A DNA stretch of 64,000 bases, taken from assembly GCF_001029105.3 (NCBI RefSeq), contig NZ_CP011807.3, positions 1,922,001-1,986,000 of the forward strand, read 5' to 3'. The notes beneath the pieces were generated by a model. It saw nothing but the letters and a program-made list of their open reading frames with translations, searched no databases and had not been told where the DNA came from. Positions 30,227 through 39,949 of this stretch are shown here, piece after piece. The stretch is from Pandoraea faecigallinarum (GTDB lineage Bacteria > Pseudomonadota > Gammaproteobacteria > Burkholderiales > Burkholderiaceae). The stretch's first letter is position 1. The number at the start of each line of letters is the position of its first letter. Both the position numbers and the translations under genes were made by a program.

Positions 30227-31240
30227 TCAGTCGTCGAGCAGATCGCCTTCCTCGCCCGGTTGATACATGTGGTAATCGCCGGTGGCATAGACCCCCTTGA
30301 GCGCCGTCGACGACGCGTCGTCGTTCTCGATCGGATGCGTCTCGGCGATGCGCAGCGATTCGCGCACCTGCGGCGGTTCGCATTCGGCGATCAGACGCAG
30401 CGCTTCCGCCTCGTCCTCCGCCACGACATCGTAGGTGGTGACGAACTCGGGCGCCGGACCGTCCGGATCTTCGTCTTCCAACGGTTCATACCATTGGCCT
30501 TCGACGATCAGGTGCATCGCGCGGGCTGTTTCCGATGGTTCGTTGCGGGCGGCGCGCAGTGCCCACAGGGCGGCATCGCTCCACTTGTAGCGTTGCACGG
30601 CTTCCAATGCCGTCGTGAGGGCCTTGGCATCATCGCCCGCCTGTTGGTACGCATGCGAGAGTTCGGCGAGTACGTCGGCCATCGAGACATTGCTGCCTTC
30701 TTCGTCATGCTCCTGTTTGACCAGCGTCTCGTAAGTGGCGATGGCGGCCTTCGGCTCGCCCTGGGCGACGAACAGGTGCATGCGCAGCGCGATGGCATTT
30801 TCGATGAAGGCGCGTCCGGCCTGCGCCAGATGCGGGCTTTCGAGCGTGCGATCCAGACGTGCCTGGGCGGCGGCGAAATCGCCCTGACGGGCGAGCGCGT
30901 TGGCGTGGTTGAAATCGACGATCACGAGGTCTTCGTCCGGCGCGCAATTGCCGGCGGCCTCGTAGGCCTCGATGGCGGCGGGGAAGCGTCCCAGATCGGA
31001 GCGGTAGTTGCCGAGCAATTGCCAGAGCAGCCAGACGCCCGGTGCGTGAGCGACACCGGCTTCGAGCACGGAGACGGCCTGCTCCGTTTCGTCCATGTCG
31101 GCATAGGCCATCGCCTGCACCTCATAAGCGCCCGAGTACTGCATCGACTCGAGCCGTTTGCCGATCTCCAGGGCCGTTTCGGGATCGCCGGCTTCCAGAT
31201 GGGCGAAGGCTTCCGCCATCAATTCGTCTTTCTCGGACAT
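30227..31240 (-). CDS. Tetratricopeptide-repeat protein, function unknown
   Basis: 337 residues from the ATG preceded by GAAGGAG. No signal peptide. The first ~240 residues read as TPR helices (AFAHLEAGDPETALEIGKRL, LGNYRSDLGRFPAAIEAYEA, AELSHAYQQAGDDAKALTTA). The C-terminal ~90 residues are acidic and end EEGDLLDD. Probably a cytoplasmic protein-binding scaffold. It lies downstream of rho on the same strand but separated by a terminator. I do not recognise a named family. Confidence 0.75.
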   Translation of the reverse strand: MSEKDELMAEAFAHLEAGDPETALEIGKRLESMQYSGAYEVQAMAYADMDETEQAVSVLEAGVAHAPGVWLLWQLLGNYRSDLGRFPAAIEAYEAAGNCAPDEDLVIVDFNHANALARQGDFAAAQARLDRTLESPHLAQAGRAFIENAIALRMHLFVAQGEPKAAIATYETLVKQEHDEEGSNVSMADVLAELSHAYQQAGDDAKALTTALEAVQRYKWSDAALWALRAARNEPSETARAMHLIVEGQWYEPLEDEDPDGPAPEFVTTYDVVAEDEAEALRLIAECEPPQVRESLRIAETHPIENDDASSTALKGVYATGDYHMYQPGEEGDLLDD

Positions 31241-31436
31241 TGCAATTTCTCCTTCGGGAACCGCTTTGGGGGAAGGCGTACCGGCCTCGCGTGCGCGGCG
31301 CAGGGCCATGGCGCGAACCGGTATCGTCCCATCATATAACAGGCATCGTGACAGCCAGCATCGCCGCAGAACGATCGGCGCTCGGCGGTGGGAAGGGCAT
31401 GACGAGGGGAGGGGGCACCGCTTGCGCGATGCAATG

Positions 31437-31468
31437 AAAAAGCCGCGACGGGTCGTCGCGGCTTTTTT
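31437..31468. terminator. Terminator downstream of rho
   Basis: AAAAAGCCGCGACG, a 3-base loop and the complement, with T5 on the minus strand and T6 on the plus strand. It ends the rho transcript. Confidence 0.88.
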
Positions 31469-31498
31469 CTCGTGATGCGCGGGGCGGAATCGGTGCGA

Positions 31499-32761
31499 TC
31501 AGCCGCCGCGGCGCATCAGGTCGAAGAACTCGGCGTTGTTCTTCGTCTGCTTGATCTTGCCAAGCAGGAATTCCATCGCTTCGGCTTCGTCCATATCGTA
31601 GATGAGTTTGCGCAGCACCCAGATCTTCTGGAGGATTTCCGGCTTGATGAGCAATTCTTCGCGACGCGTGCCCGACTTGTTCAGGTTGATCGACGGGTAG
31701 ACGCGCTTCTCCGCGAGACGGCGCTCCAGGTGCACTTCCATGTTGCCAGTGCCCTTGAATTCTTCGTAGATCACGTCGTCCATGCGGCTGCCGGTCTCGA
31801 TCAGTGCCGTGGCAATGATCGTGAGCGAGCCGCCTTCCTCGACGTTGCGCGCCGCGCCGAAGAAGCGCTTCGGGCGTTGCAGGGCGTTGGCGTCCACACC
31901 GCCGGTGAGCACCTTGCCCGAAGCCGGGATCACCGTGTTGTAGGCGCGGGCCAGACGTGTGATCGAGTCCAGCAGAATCACCACGTCTTCTTTCATTTCG
32001 ATCAGGCGCTTGGCCTTCTCGATTACCATTTCGGCGACCTGGACGTGGCGCGTGGCCGGTTCGTCGAAGGTCGATGCGATGACCTCGCCGCGCACCGAGC
32101 GCTGCATTTCCGTCACTTCTTCCGGACGCTCGTCGATGAGCAGCACGAAGAGCTTGGCTTCCGGGTGGTTGGCCGTGATGGCATGCGCGATATGCTGCAA
32201 CATCACGGTCTTGCCGGATTTCGGCGAGGCGACCAGCAGACCGCGCTGGCCCTTGCCGATCGGGGCGATCATGTCGATGATGCGGCCCGTCACGTTTTCC
32301 TCACCGCGAATGTCGCGCTCCAGAAGCAGCGGCTTGTTCGGGTGCAGCGGCGTGAGGTTCTCGAACATGATCTTATGTTTCGAGGCCTCGGGCGGATGAC
32401 CGTTGACTTTGTCGACCTTCACCAGCGCGAAATAACGCTCGCCGTCCTTCGGCGTGCGCACTTCCCCTTCGATCGTGTCGCCGGTATGCAGGTTGAAACG
32501 GCGAATCTGCGACGGGCTGATATAGATATCGTCCGTGCTGGCCAGGTACGACGTTTCAGGCGAGCGCAGGAAACCGAAGCCATCCGGCAGCACTTCGAGC
32601 GTACCGTCGCCAAAGATGGTTTCGCCGGACTTTGCGCGCTTCTTCAGAATGGCGAACATCAGCTCCTGCTTGCGAAGGCGGTTCGCGTTCTCGATTTCGA
32701 GACCGTTCGCCATTTCTAGCAGCTCGGAGACGTGCTGGGACTTTAGTTCGGATAAATGCAT
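31499..32761 (-). CDS. rho: Transcription termination factor Rho
   Basis: Hexameric RNA helicase that ends transcription. 420 residues, the standard length, starting [19 protein letters not shown]. The RNA-binding domain includes DGFGFLR; the ATPase P-loop is SPKSGKT, followed by [17 protein letters not shown] and [13 protein letters not shown]. The Q-loop and R-loop regions are intact. A promoter with TATAAT lies in the gap to trxA. Confidence 0.97.
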   Translation of the reverse strand: MHLSELKSQHVSELLEMANGLEIENANRLRKQELMFAILKKRAKSGETIFGDGTLEVLPDGFGFLRSPETSYLASTDDIYISPSQIRRFNLHTGDTIEGEVRTPKDGERYFALVKVDKVNGHPPEASKHKIMFENLTPLHPNKPLLLERDIRGEENVTGRIIDMIAPIGKGQRGLLVASPKSGKTVMLQHIAHAITANHPEAKLFVLLIDERPEEVTEMQRSVRGEVIASTFDEPATRHVQVAEMVIEKAKRLIEMKEDVVILLDSITRLARAYNTVIPASGKVLTGGVDANALQRPKRFFGAARNVEEGGSLTIIATALIETGSRMDDVIYEEFKGTGNMEVHLERRLAEKRVYPSINLNKSGTRREELLIKPEILQKIWVLRKLIYDMDEAEAMEFLLGKIKQTKNNAEFFDLMRRGG

Positions 32762-32847
32762 AGGGAGGTGCCGTCCGCCGGACGACAAGTGAAGGATCAG
32801 GGAAAAGTGAGCGAACGCTCGAAGAACTTTGGGATGCTTTTGGGCGG

Positions 32848-32875
32848 ATTATATAGCAAGCAGCGTCATGCGCAA
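32848..32875 (-). promoter_or_regulatory. Candidate rho promoter
   Basis: On the minus strand TTGCGC, 16 bases and a perfect TATAAT, ~90 bases upstream of the rho start. Allows rho expression apart from trxA. Confidence 0.5.
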
Positions 32876-32951
32876 GCACTGCGCGGCCCGCCCGGCGCCG
32901 GGGTGTCGCACTGTGGCGACAAAGGCCCCGGCACTTGGCATCGACGGCGAA

Positions 32952-33278
32952 TTACAGATTGCCGTCGAGGAACGAGGTCAGTTGCGACTTCGACAGGGCG
33001 CCGACCTTCTGGGCTGCCACGGCGCCGTTCTTGAACAGAATCAGCGTCGGAATGCCGCGAATGCCGAACTTGGCCGGCACTTGCTGGTTTTCATCGACGT
33101 TGATCTTGGCGATCTGCACCTTTTCGCCGTATTCCTTCGAGACTTCGTCGAGGATCGGGGCGATCATCTTGCACGGGCCGCACCATTCCGCCCAGAAGTC
33201 GAGGAGCACCGGCTTGTCGGATTGCAAAACGTCCGCGTCGAAGCTGGCGTCGGAGATGTACTTGATAGATTCGCTCAT
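32952..33278 (-). CDS. trxA: Thioredoxin 1
   Basis: 108-residue cytoplasmic dithiol reductase with the active site WCGPCK in [12 protein letters not shown] and cis-proline loop [10 protein letters not shown]. Ordinary TrxA. It precedes rho by 190 bases, the common trxA-rho arrangement of proteobacteria. Confidence 0.97.
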   Translation of the reverse strand: MSESIKYISDASFDADVLQSDKPVLLDFWAEWCGPCKMIAPILDEVSKEYGEKVQIAKINVDENQQVPAKFGIRGIPTLILFKNGAVAAQKVGALSKSQLTSFLDGNL

Positions 33279-33580
33279 GAGTATTGTTGCCTCGTCTGAC
33301 TATTCGGAAACGTCCGATAAAAGTGGCGCCATACGCCGCTTGCTTTCATCGACGCTGGAGAGGCCACCCGGCATCTTCGGGCGTGCATTCTCCATATGGA
33401 GGCTGCAATCGCGTGCTTCAATAGCGTTCGCCAATGCAGTTTGTGCTCATCTTAGCGGAAATTGCCGAGGCTTGCGCGCGCTGTCCCCATGGGCGGCGAA
33501 GCGCGAGGCGGGGCGTTGCGCCGCACGATCTCGCGCTTCGGGCTTCTGTTGGCGCGTCGACTCTGGTAGAATCTTTCTCT
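33279..33580. other. Divergent intergenic region, trxA / SRP RNA
   Basis: About 300 bases. A 12-base perfect palindrome CTCCATATGGAG occurs near 33390, a possible protein-binding site. The SRP RNA promoter is at the right end. No trxA promoter could be assigned with confidence. Confidence 0.4.
33564..33572 (+). promoter_or_regulatory. Extended -10 promoter of the SRP RNA
   Basis: TGGTAGAAT (TGn plus TAGAAT), ending eight bases before the predicted 5' end of the RNA. Confidence 0.6.
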
Positions 33581-33676
33581 GACGGGCCTCCTCGCATGGT
33601 GGCGCGGCCAATCTGGTCAGGTCGGGAACGAAGCAGCCACAGCCGTTTTCTACCAGTGCCGAGGGTCAGGCTCGTC
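33581..33676 (+). ncRNA. ffs: Signal recognition particle RNA (4.5S, small bacterial type)
   Basis: About 96 bases. The conserved SRP domain IV is visible: GGTCAGGTCGGGAACGAAGC followed by AGCC, as in E. coli 4.5S RNA (GGTCAGGTCCGGAAGGAAGC). The ends pair (GACGGGCCT with AGGCTCGTC, one G-U pair), which sets the boundaries. It binds Ffh to target membrane proteins. It sits just upstream of dnaX, its usual place in Burkholderiales. Confidence 0.92.
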
Positions 33677-33999
33677 ACCTACTTCCTTGTTTTATCGATG
33701 TTCTCCGCGCGTTCTGCGCAAACGCTCCCGCCGCTTGAAGCTTTACCGAACCGTCCGCATTGTTGTTCGGCGCGACGCCGTCGTCGCCACTCTCGTTGCG
33801 CACACCTTCGTTTTCGCGACCGGGCCCCCCATGTGGTCACGCGTCTCGCGTGGGGCAGGCGGGCTTGGTAGAATCGCGCAACATTTTTTTCTATCGCCCC
33901 GATAGCCGGTGGAATCCGGCGGGATTCGGTGCCCGATCGACGTCCGATCGGGCGTTGACATCGGTGCGGAAGCCCAACGCCGAACTGTTACAATTTGGC
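33677..33999 (+). other. Intergenic region, SRP RNA to dnaX
   Basis: 323 bases with no supported gene. It holds the extended -10 TGGTAGAAT at 33866-33874 and a second one, TGTTACAAT at 33986-33994, only five bases before dnaX. No clear terminator for the SRP RNA was seen beyond a short T run near 33690. Confidence 0.4.
33866..33874 (+). promoter_or_regulatory. Extended -10 promoter upstream of dnaX
   Basis: TGGTAGAAT, identical to the SRP RNA element, ~125 bases before the dnaX ATG. Confidence 0.5.
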
Positions 34000-35940
34000 A
34001 TGACCTATCAAGTACTCGCGCGCAAATGGCGCCCCAAAGGCTTCTCGACCCTAGTGGGCCAGGAGCATGTCGTGCGTGCGTTGACGCACGCGCTCGAGCA
34101 ACAGCGCCTGCATCACGCCTATCTGTTTACCGGAACGCGCGGCGTCGGCAAGACGACGCTTTCACGTATTCTGGCCAAGGCGCTCAACTGCGAGACGGGA
34201 ATTACGGCCGAGCCTTGCGGCGTCTGCAAGGCTTGCCGCGCCATCGACGAAGGGCGCTTCGTCGATTATGTCGAAATGGACGCCGCCTCGAACCGAGGCG
34301 TCGACGAAATGACGTCGCTGCTTGAAAAGGCGGTCTACGCACCGGCCGACGCGCGCTTCAAGGTCTACATGATCGACGAGGTGCACATGCTCACGGGCCA
34401 CGCGTTCAACGCGATGCTCAAGACGCTGGAAGAGCCCCCCGCACACGTCAAATTCATTCTTGCGACGACTGATCCTCAGAAGATTCCGGTCACGGTGCTC
34501 TCGCGCTGCCTGCAATTCAATCTGAAGCAGATGCCGGCCGGGCATATCGTGTCGCATCTCACGAACATTCTCGGCGAAGAGGGGATCGAGAACGAGCCGC
34601 AGGCGCTGCGCCTGCTGGCCAAGGCAGCGGGCGGCAGTATGCGCGACGCCCTCTCGCTCACGGATCAGGCGATCGCGTATGCCGCCGGACCGCTGACGGA
34701 GACGGCCGTGCGCGGCATGCTCGGCGCCATCGACCAGAGCGTGCTCGTGCGCCTGCTCGATGCGCTCAAGGACGAGTCGCGCACCGATTTGCTCGCGATT
34801 GCCGACGAAATGGCGGAGCGCAGCTTCTCGTTTGCCGCGGGGTTGCAGGATCTCGGCAGCCTGCTGCACAAAATCGCACTGGCGCAATATGCGCCGCAGG
34901 CGGTGTCCGACGACTGGCCGGAAGCGGCCGACGTGCGGCGTCTGGCCGAAGCGCTGTCGCCGGAAGCGGTCCAGCTTTATTACCAGATCGCCACGCGTGC
35001 GCGTGGCGAACTCGGCCTGGCCCCGGACGAATACACCGGATTTTCGATGGCGCTCCTGCGCATGGCGGCCTTTACGCCGTTGCTCTCGGGCGGCACGCTG
35101 GCCGAGCCGCCCACGCCCCAGGCTGCACGCGCCGGCGTAGTGTCTCCGGTCGCCGGGGCGCCGGCACGCGCGTCGATGGCGGACACCACGCCTCGCACCT
35201 CGACCTCGTTTTCCGCGCCTTCTTCGCCGCCGTCTGCTCCGGCTGCGCAGCCCGAAGCGCGCCGTGCCCCGGCTGCACGCTCAAGTGCGCCGACCGATGG
35301 CGCGCCAATGTCGCCCGCGCGTGCAGCACTGGCCGCCCTCAATGCCGGACGCAAGGGAACGGCAGGGCGCTCGGCGGGGGGCGCAGGCGCCAATCGCGGC
35401 AGTGCCGCCCGCGCGTCCGGCGAAGCACCGGCGGGCGCCGACCCGGAGCCCGAGCCTGCGGGATCTGCCGGGCTCACCGGCGTCACTGGCGCCCCTGATG
35501 CCGCCGCCGCCCCGATTGAACCTCCGCGTTCCTGTGTCTACCGCGAAGTCGATGGCATCGCGCCCGTCTTTACCGGTGAATGGCCCGCATTGGCGGCAGC
35601 GCTGCCGGCGCGAGGCCTTGCGCAACAACTGGCGTTCCAGAGCGAACTGACGGAAGTCGCAGGGCGCGCGTTGCATATTCGCGTGCCGCTGCGCCAGTTG
35701 GCAGATGCCGCAACAGCGGACAAACTGCGCCAGGTGCTCGCCGAGCACTTCGGCGGCGAGGTTCAACTACACGTCGAACTGGGGCAAGTCGGCACGACGG
35801 CGGCGTCGCTGGCGGCGCAGGCGGCGGCAGCGCGTCAGCGGGCCGCCGAGCAAGCGATTGCCGACGACCCGCTCGTGCGCGAATTGATCGACGAATTCGA
35901 CGCCCAGATCCTTCCGGGAAGCATTCGCCCGGTACAATAA
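34000..35940 (+). CDS. dnaX: DNA polymerase III subunit tau/gamma
   Basis: Clamp-loader ATPase. 646 residues, starting MTYQVLARKWRPKGFSTLVGQ. P-loop GTRGVGKTT near residue 46, zinc cysteines in CGVCKAC, and the DEVHML Walker B. Residues ~375-510 are an Ala/Pro-rich linker, then the tau C-terminal domain that binds the polymerase core. I see no obvious A-rich slippery site for a shorter gamma form. Followed by ybaB and recR, the conserved order. Confidence 0.96.
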   Translation: MTYQVLARKWRPKGFSTLVGQEHVVRALTHALEQQRLHHAYLFTGTRGVGKTTLSRILAKALNCETGITAEPCGVCKACRAIDEGRFVDYVEMDAASNRGVDEMTSLLEKAVYAPADARFKVYMIDEVHMLTGHAFNAMLKTLEEPPAHVKFILATTDPQKIPVTVLSRCLQFNLKQMPAGHIVSHLTNILGEEGIENEPQALRLLAKAAGGSMRDALSLTDQAIAYAAGPLTETAVRGMLGAIDQSVLVRLLDALKDESRTDLLAIADEMAERSFSFAAGLQDLGSLLHKIALAQYAPQAVSDDWPEAADVRRLAEALSPEAVQLYYQIATRARGELGLAPDEYTGFSMALLRMAAFTPLLSGGTLAEPPTPQAARAGVVSPVAGAPARASMADTTPRTSTSFSAPSSPPSAPAAQPEARRAPAARSSAPTDGAPMSPARAALAALNAGRKGTAGRSAGGAGANRGSAARASGEAPAGADPEPEPAGSAGLTGVTGAPDAAAAPIEPPRSCVYREVDGIAPVFTGEWPALAAALPARGLAQQLAFQSELTEVAGRALHIRVPLRQLADAATADKLRQVLAEHFGGEVQLHVELGQVGTTAASLAAQAAAARQRAAEQAIADDPLVRELIDEFDAQILPGSIRPVQ

Positions 35941-36075
35941 GCAGGTTCGCTTTCGTAAAAGGTCCCGAATTTTCGAATTCGTCACCTAAACGTGCGTTTG
36001 GCGCGCGTCGCTGTGTGCCGAACGTCGCCTTACGCTGCGCGACTGGCACTTCAAACGATTGACACAGGAGTCAAG

Positions 36076-36402
36076 ATGCTCAAAGGAAACATCGCGGGTC
36101 TGATGAAACAGGCCCAGCAAATGCAGGAAAACATGAAGAAGGCGCAGGAACAGTTGGCTCAGATCGAAGTCGAGGGTCAGTCGGGCGCCGGACTCGTGAA
36201 AGTGGTGATGACCTGCAAGAACGACGTGCGTCGCGTGACCATCGAGCCGAGCCTGCTGGCCGACGACAAGGACATGCTCGAAGACCTCGTGGCGGCTGCA
36301 TTCAACGACGCCGTGCGCAAGGCCGAAGCCACCGCGCAGGAAAAGATGGGCGGTCTGACCGCCGGTCTGCCGCTGCCGCCGGGTTTCAAGATGCCGTTCT
36401 GA
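36076..36402 (+). CDS. ybaB: YbaB/EbfC nucleoid-associated protein
   Basis: 108 residues from the ATG with AGGAG ahead. Starts [20 protein letters not shown] with a helical N-terminus and the conserved [23 protein letters not shown] split over two strands. Binds DNA as a dimer; the exact role is unsettled. Sits between dnaX and recR as usual. Confidence 0.94.
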   Translation: MLKGNIAGLMKQAQQMQENMKKAQEQLAQIEVEGQSGAGLVKVVMTCKNDVRRVTIEPSLLADDKDMLEDLVAAAFNDAVRKAEATAQEKMGGLTAGLPLPPGFKMPF

Positions 36403-36436
36403 CCATTATCCGCCAGCTTCGATAGAAAGACGACGC

Positions 36437-37039
36437 ATGCCCCAGCCCCGGCTCTCGAGCTTGCAGGAACTCGTCGACGCCCTGCGCGCATTGCCGGGCG
36501 TCGGGCCGAAATCCGCGCAACGCATCGCTTACCATCTGCTGCAACGCGACCGTAAGGGCGCGGTGCGGCTGGGCGAGGCGCTGGTGCATGCCTCCGAGCA
36601 GATTCGCCATTGCGCGCGCTGCAATACGTTTACCGAAGTGGAAGTTTGCGAGACGTGCCTCGACCCCGAGCGCGACACAAGCCTGCTGTGCGTGGTGGAA
36701 ACGCCCGCCGACCAGAACATGCTTGAGCAGACGATGACCTTCAAAGGCCTTTACTTCGTGCTCATGGGACATCTCTCCCCGCTTGACGGCGTGGGACCCG
36801 GCGAAATCCATTTCGAGCAATTGATCCGCCGCGCCACCGACGGTGTGGTCAAGGAAGTGGTGCTTGCCACCAACTTCACGAACGAAGGCGAGGCCACCGC
36901 CCATTACATTGGACAGACGCTCAAGGCGCGCGGTTTGCGCGTTAGCCGGCTCGCGCGCGGCGTGCCGGTCGGGGGTGAGCTCGAGTACGTGGATGCGGGC
37001 ACCATCGCCCGGGCCGTACTCGACAGGCATACGCTCTGA
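36437..37039 (+). CDS. recR: Recombination protein RecR
   Basis: 200-residue RecFOR-pathway protein. Helix-hairpin-helix [17 protein letters not shown] at the N-terminus, a four-cysteine zinc finger ([16 protein letters not shown]), a Toprim domain ([15 protein letters not shown]) and the C-terminal [14 protein letters not shown]alker-B-like block. Typical in every respect. Confidence 0.96.
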   Translation: MPQPRLSSLQELVDALRALPGVGPKSAQRIAYHLLQRDRKGAVRLGEALVHASEQIRHCARCNTFTEVEVCETCLDPERDTSLLCVVETPADQNMLEQTMTFKGLYFVLMGHLSPLDGVGPGEIHFEQLIRRATDGVVKEVVLATNFTNEGEATAHYIGQTLKARGLRVSRLARGVPVGGELEYVDAGTIARAVLDRHTL

Positions 37040-37289
37040 GCATGACGCGGGCGTGATGCCGCGCGCCGTTGCGCGTAGGTACTCGTACTCTCATCCAATC
37101 GGATTAGCTGTTATTCGCTATATCTGCGCATATTCCCGTCTTCTAGACTGAACCTGCCGACTTGGGGACCCAACTACAGGGGGAACACCATAACTCCCGA
37201 GCGGCGTGGGGCCGTATAGCTGTCGCGCAGAAGCCGGTCGAAGACCAAGAAATCTGCGTGCAGGCACTGCTTAGGCAGGGAGTTAAGGT

Positions 37290-38648
37290 ATGGCTAACGA
37301 TACCGGGCGCACCCTGATTTACGCTTCCCGAAAGCACAACGACGGTTTGCTGTCGTTCCTGGGAGAGCAAGGCTGGCAAGTGGTGCCGGCCAAGAGCGCC
37401 AGCGACGTGGGTCGCATTCTCAATCCGGGGATCACCAGCGCAGCACTCATCGACCTGGCGAGCGGTTACAGCGACCGCGAGATGGGGGCGTTCGAGTCCT
37501 GCATGCAGCCAGCAACGGTAGGCTGGGTCGCTGCGACAAATCCTGAACAACTCACGACGACGTCGATCCGCCGGCTGATTCGCGACTATTGCTTCGACTA
37601 CATCAATGTTCCCTGCACGAACGATCAGCTCGCACACGCGATCGGGCACGCATGGGGCATGGCATCGCTCTCGGAAGTGCCGGTCATCACGCCCCAGGTC
37701 GGCGGCGATCAGGAAATGGTCGGCACGTGCGAAGCGATGCAGCAACTCTTTCGCACCATTCGCAAAGTTGCCAATACCGATGCGCCGGTGTTCATCTCGG
37801 GCGAGTCGGGCACCGGCAAGGAACTGAGCGCGGTGGCGATCCACGAGCGATCCCTGCGCGCGAAGGGTCCGTTCGTTGCCATCAATTGCGGTGCGATTCC
37901 ACCACATCTGATGCAGTCCGAACTATTCGGCTACGAACGTGGCGCATTCACGGGGGCGAACGCCCGCAAGATCGGTCGCGTCGAGTCGGCTAACGGCGGC
38001 ACGCTGTTCCTCGACGAAATCGGCGATCTCCCCATCGAAAGTCAGGCGAGTCTGCTGCGCTTTCTCCAGCAAGGCGCGATCGAGCGGTTGGGCGGTCACG
38101 AAGTGATTCCGGTCAACGTGCGCATCATTTCCGCGACGCACGGCGATCTCGAAGCCGCCGTGAAGGAAGGCCGTTTCCGCATGGATCTGTTCCATCGCCT
38201 GTGTGTGCTGCGCGTGGACGAACCGCCGCTGCGCGCCCGGGGACAGGACATCGAGATTCTCGCGCACCACGTGCTGCAACGCTTCAAGGGCGACAACCAT
38301 CGCAAGATCCGCGGTTTCACGCAGTGCGCGGTTCAGGCGATGTACGAATACCACTGGCCGGGCAATGTGCGGGAGCTGATCAACCGCGTACGCCGCGCCA
38401 TCGTCATGGCCGACAGCCGCATGATTTCGGCCAAGGATCTCGACCTTCTGCCGTGGGTGCCGACACTGGTTCGCACGCTGGAGGAAATTCGCGCGGAGGC
38501 CGAACGAACGGCCATCGAGCAGGCGTTGCTGCGCCACTGTCACCGTCTCACGGACGTGGCCGCAGAGTTGGGTATTTCGCGCATCACGCTGTACCGCCTC
38601 ATGTGCCGGTACGGATTGCGCGGTGACGAATCGGGCGTGCCGGCCTGA
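37290..38648 (+). CDS. Sigma-54-dependent transcriptional activator, VpsR/BerB-like
   Basis: 452-residue enhancer-binding protein. The N-terminal ~130 residues resemble the atypical receiver of VpsR-type regulators (D55 in [10 protein letters not shown] could be the phosphoacceptor). The central AAA+ domain has Walker A GESGTGKE near 171, GAFTGA near 217 (sigma-54 contact) and FLDEIGDLP. The C-terminus is a Fis-type helix-turn-helix ([19 protein letters not shown]). VpsR and Burkholderia BerB respond to cyclic-di-GMP and control matrix genes; that is inferred here. It lies upstream of a sigma-54 promoter and amyloid-like genes, its likely target. Confidence 0.88.
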   Translation: MANDTGRTLIYASRKHNDGLLSFLGEQGWQVVPAKSASDVGRILNPGITSAALIDLASGYSDREMGAFESCMQPATVGWVAATNPEQLTTTSIRRLIRDYCFDYINVPCTNDQLAHAIGHAWGMASLSEVPVITPQVGGDQEMVGTCEAMQQLFRTIRKVANTDAPVFISGESGTGKELSAVAIHERSLRAKGPFVAINCGAIPPHLMQSELFGYERGAFTGANARKIGRVESANGGTLFLDEIGDLPIESQASLLRFLQQGAIERLGGHEVIPVNVRIISATHGDLEAAVKEGRFRMDLFHRLCVLRVDEPPLRARGQDIEILAHHVLQRFKGDNHRKIRGFTQCAVQAMYEYHWPGNVRELINRVRRAIVMADSRMISAKDLDLLPWVPTLVRTLEEIRAEAERTAIEQALLRHCHRLTDVAAELGISRITLYRLMCRYGLRGDESGVPA

Positions 38649-38669
38649 TATCTTCTGGCGAAGAGAGGG

Positions 38670-38707
38670 CGACCGTCCTGTGATGAGCAGGGCGGTCGTT
38701 TCTTTTT
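38670..38707 (+). terminator. Terminator after the sigma-54 activator gene
   Basis: CGACCGTCCTG, a 7-base loop and CAGGGCGGTCG (one G-T pair), followed by TTTCTTTTT. Confidence 0.88.
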
Positions 38708-39376
38708 GGGGTCCTGAAGATCGGGGCACCGCTGCGTAGCCGGTATCCTCATGGCAAGCATTTCTCCTGTGCGCCTTGTGCATCCGTGCTTCCCCACAGG
38801 CTTGCGATTTTGTACGCATTTGCCCGCATCTTCGTATTTCGCGATTCCTGCCATCGCCAATAACGACGGGCGATTCCGGCCGCTTCTGCGTCCACGCCGA
38901 GGTGCGCGTTTCATACGCATTGCGTTATCTCGACTTTCTAAGCATCTGGCAATCGCACGCGCCGTTGCACCGGCCGCGGTACGAGCGGCTGCGCATTGCG
39001 CTGCGCAGGCAAATGCACGTCCGCACACATGTGAGGGTTGTCCCGCGGATACATCAAAGATGAAACATCCGGGCGGCGCAACGCCGGCGAGGCTCGGGCG
39101 ACGGTCCATGACACTCGCATGTCGTTTTCGTCCCGCACGGCCGATCTGCCGCATTTCTGTCACGCGAAACCCTTGTAAACCGGGCGTATCCGGCAGGCGT
39201 CTCCGGTCACGTCGATATCGTTCGCAGTTCGGAACGTTTTCGAAATGCGTCGTTGAAATGACGGGAGCGGCAGATCGGACTCCACGTATCAATGCTGAAA
39301 CATTTTCGCCCGCCCGAGTCGGCACACCTGTGCGTCGAAAAAATTAACGCCAATGTTTTCAGACACTTAAGTGCGG

Positions 39377-39392
39377 TGGCACGGAAGTCGCT
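39377..39392 (+). promoter_or_regulatory. Sigma-54 (-24/-12) promoter of the amyloid-like operon
   Basis: TGGCACG GAAG TCGCT: a perfect -24 element and 4/5 of the -12 element, with GG at 39378-39379 and GC at 39390-39391 exactly ten bases apart. The start would be near 39403, with AAGGAGG and the first ATG right after. The neighbouring activator gene encodes the matching class of regulator. Confidence 0.82.
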
Positions 39393-39421
39393 TTATTGGT
39401 CCGGGCAAGGAGGGCAAAGCG

Positions 39422-39949
39422 ATGCGAATTCTCACCACCGATATGCAGTACCGCGCACGACAAGGCGCAGGCGCCGTGAGCGCAGCCATCGTCGTAGCGC
39501 TCGCGCTGTGTGCCGCACCGGCACAGGCGCATGACTTCTCGCGCTCGCCGTTCATGCAGGTGGCGATGCTCACGGGCTCGATGGTGCCCGCATCGTTCAC
39601 GACGCCGATGTTGCCGGCCGCGCCGATTTCCGATGCCGACGTTGCCGTCGACGTGGCACCTGCCACCGGATCGGTCTCCACGGTGGCCGACGGCAGCGAT
39701 AGCCAGACGGTCCGCGCCTCCGGAATGCCGCTGGCTGCAGCCCGTATCGACGACGAACAACTGGGAAGCCAGCGCGGCCGCAATTTGCAGGGCGCCGCAA
39801 TGGTCAAGTCGCCTGGCATGGCGCTCGCCAACGGCGTGACGTTGTGGGATGAACTGCCCGGTGGCATCACACCGACACCGCGTCCGCAACAACTGTCGAA
39901 TGGCGTGGGCAACGTGCAGGTGACGCGCGTGACCTACACCACGCGGTGA
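39422..39949 (+). CDS. Exported protein of the amyloid-like locus (unknown, possible FapA position)
   Basis: 175 residues, with a very strong ribosome site (AAGGAGG). Signal peptide ending AQA/HD at residue 36. I do not recognise a family. Two features stand out: DDEQLGSQRGRNLQ at 110-123, resembling a double-glycine-type cleavage motif, and NGVTLWDELP at 137-146. Both are matched in the protein encoded at 45842-46282 on the other strand. The C-terminus LSNGVGNVQVT resembles the Fap repeat core. First gene of the operon, where Fap loci carry the chaperone gene fapA; homology to FapA is not shown. Confidence 0.7.
   Translation: MRILTTDMQYRARQGAGAVSAAIVVALALCAAPAQAHDFSRSPFMQVAMLTGSMVPASFTTPMLPAAPISDADVAVDVAPATGSVSTVADGSDSQTVRASGMPLAAARIDDEQLGSQRGRNLQGAAMVKSPGMALANGVTLWDELPGGITPTPRPQQLSNGVGNVQVTRVTYTTR

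Larger units (their letters stand above)
38649..39421 (+). other. Long intergenic region upstream of the amyloid-like operon
   Basis: 773 bases between the activator gene and the first operon gene. It contains the activator's terminator and a sigma-54 promoter at the right end. In between, ACGCATT occurs at 38814 and 38915 and its complement at 39244; CATC-AAA-GATG at ~39051 and the palindrome CACTTAAGTG at 39364-39373 are other possible binding sites. The length suits upstream activator sites looping to the promoter. No gene is convincing. Confidence 0.5.

Noticed and set aside
38751..39347. 198-codon plus-strand frame in the gap before the amyloid-like operon
   Set aside because: Arg/Pro-rich, no ribosome site, no domain; overlaps the likely regulatory region.
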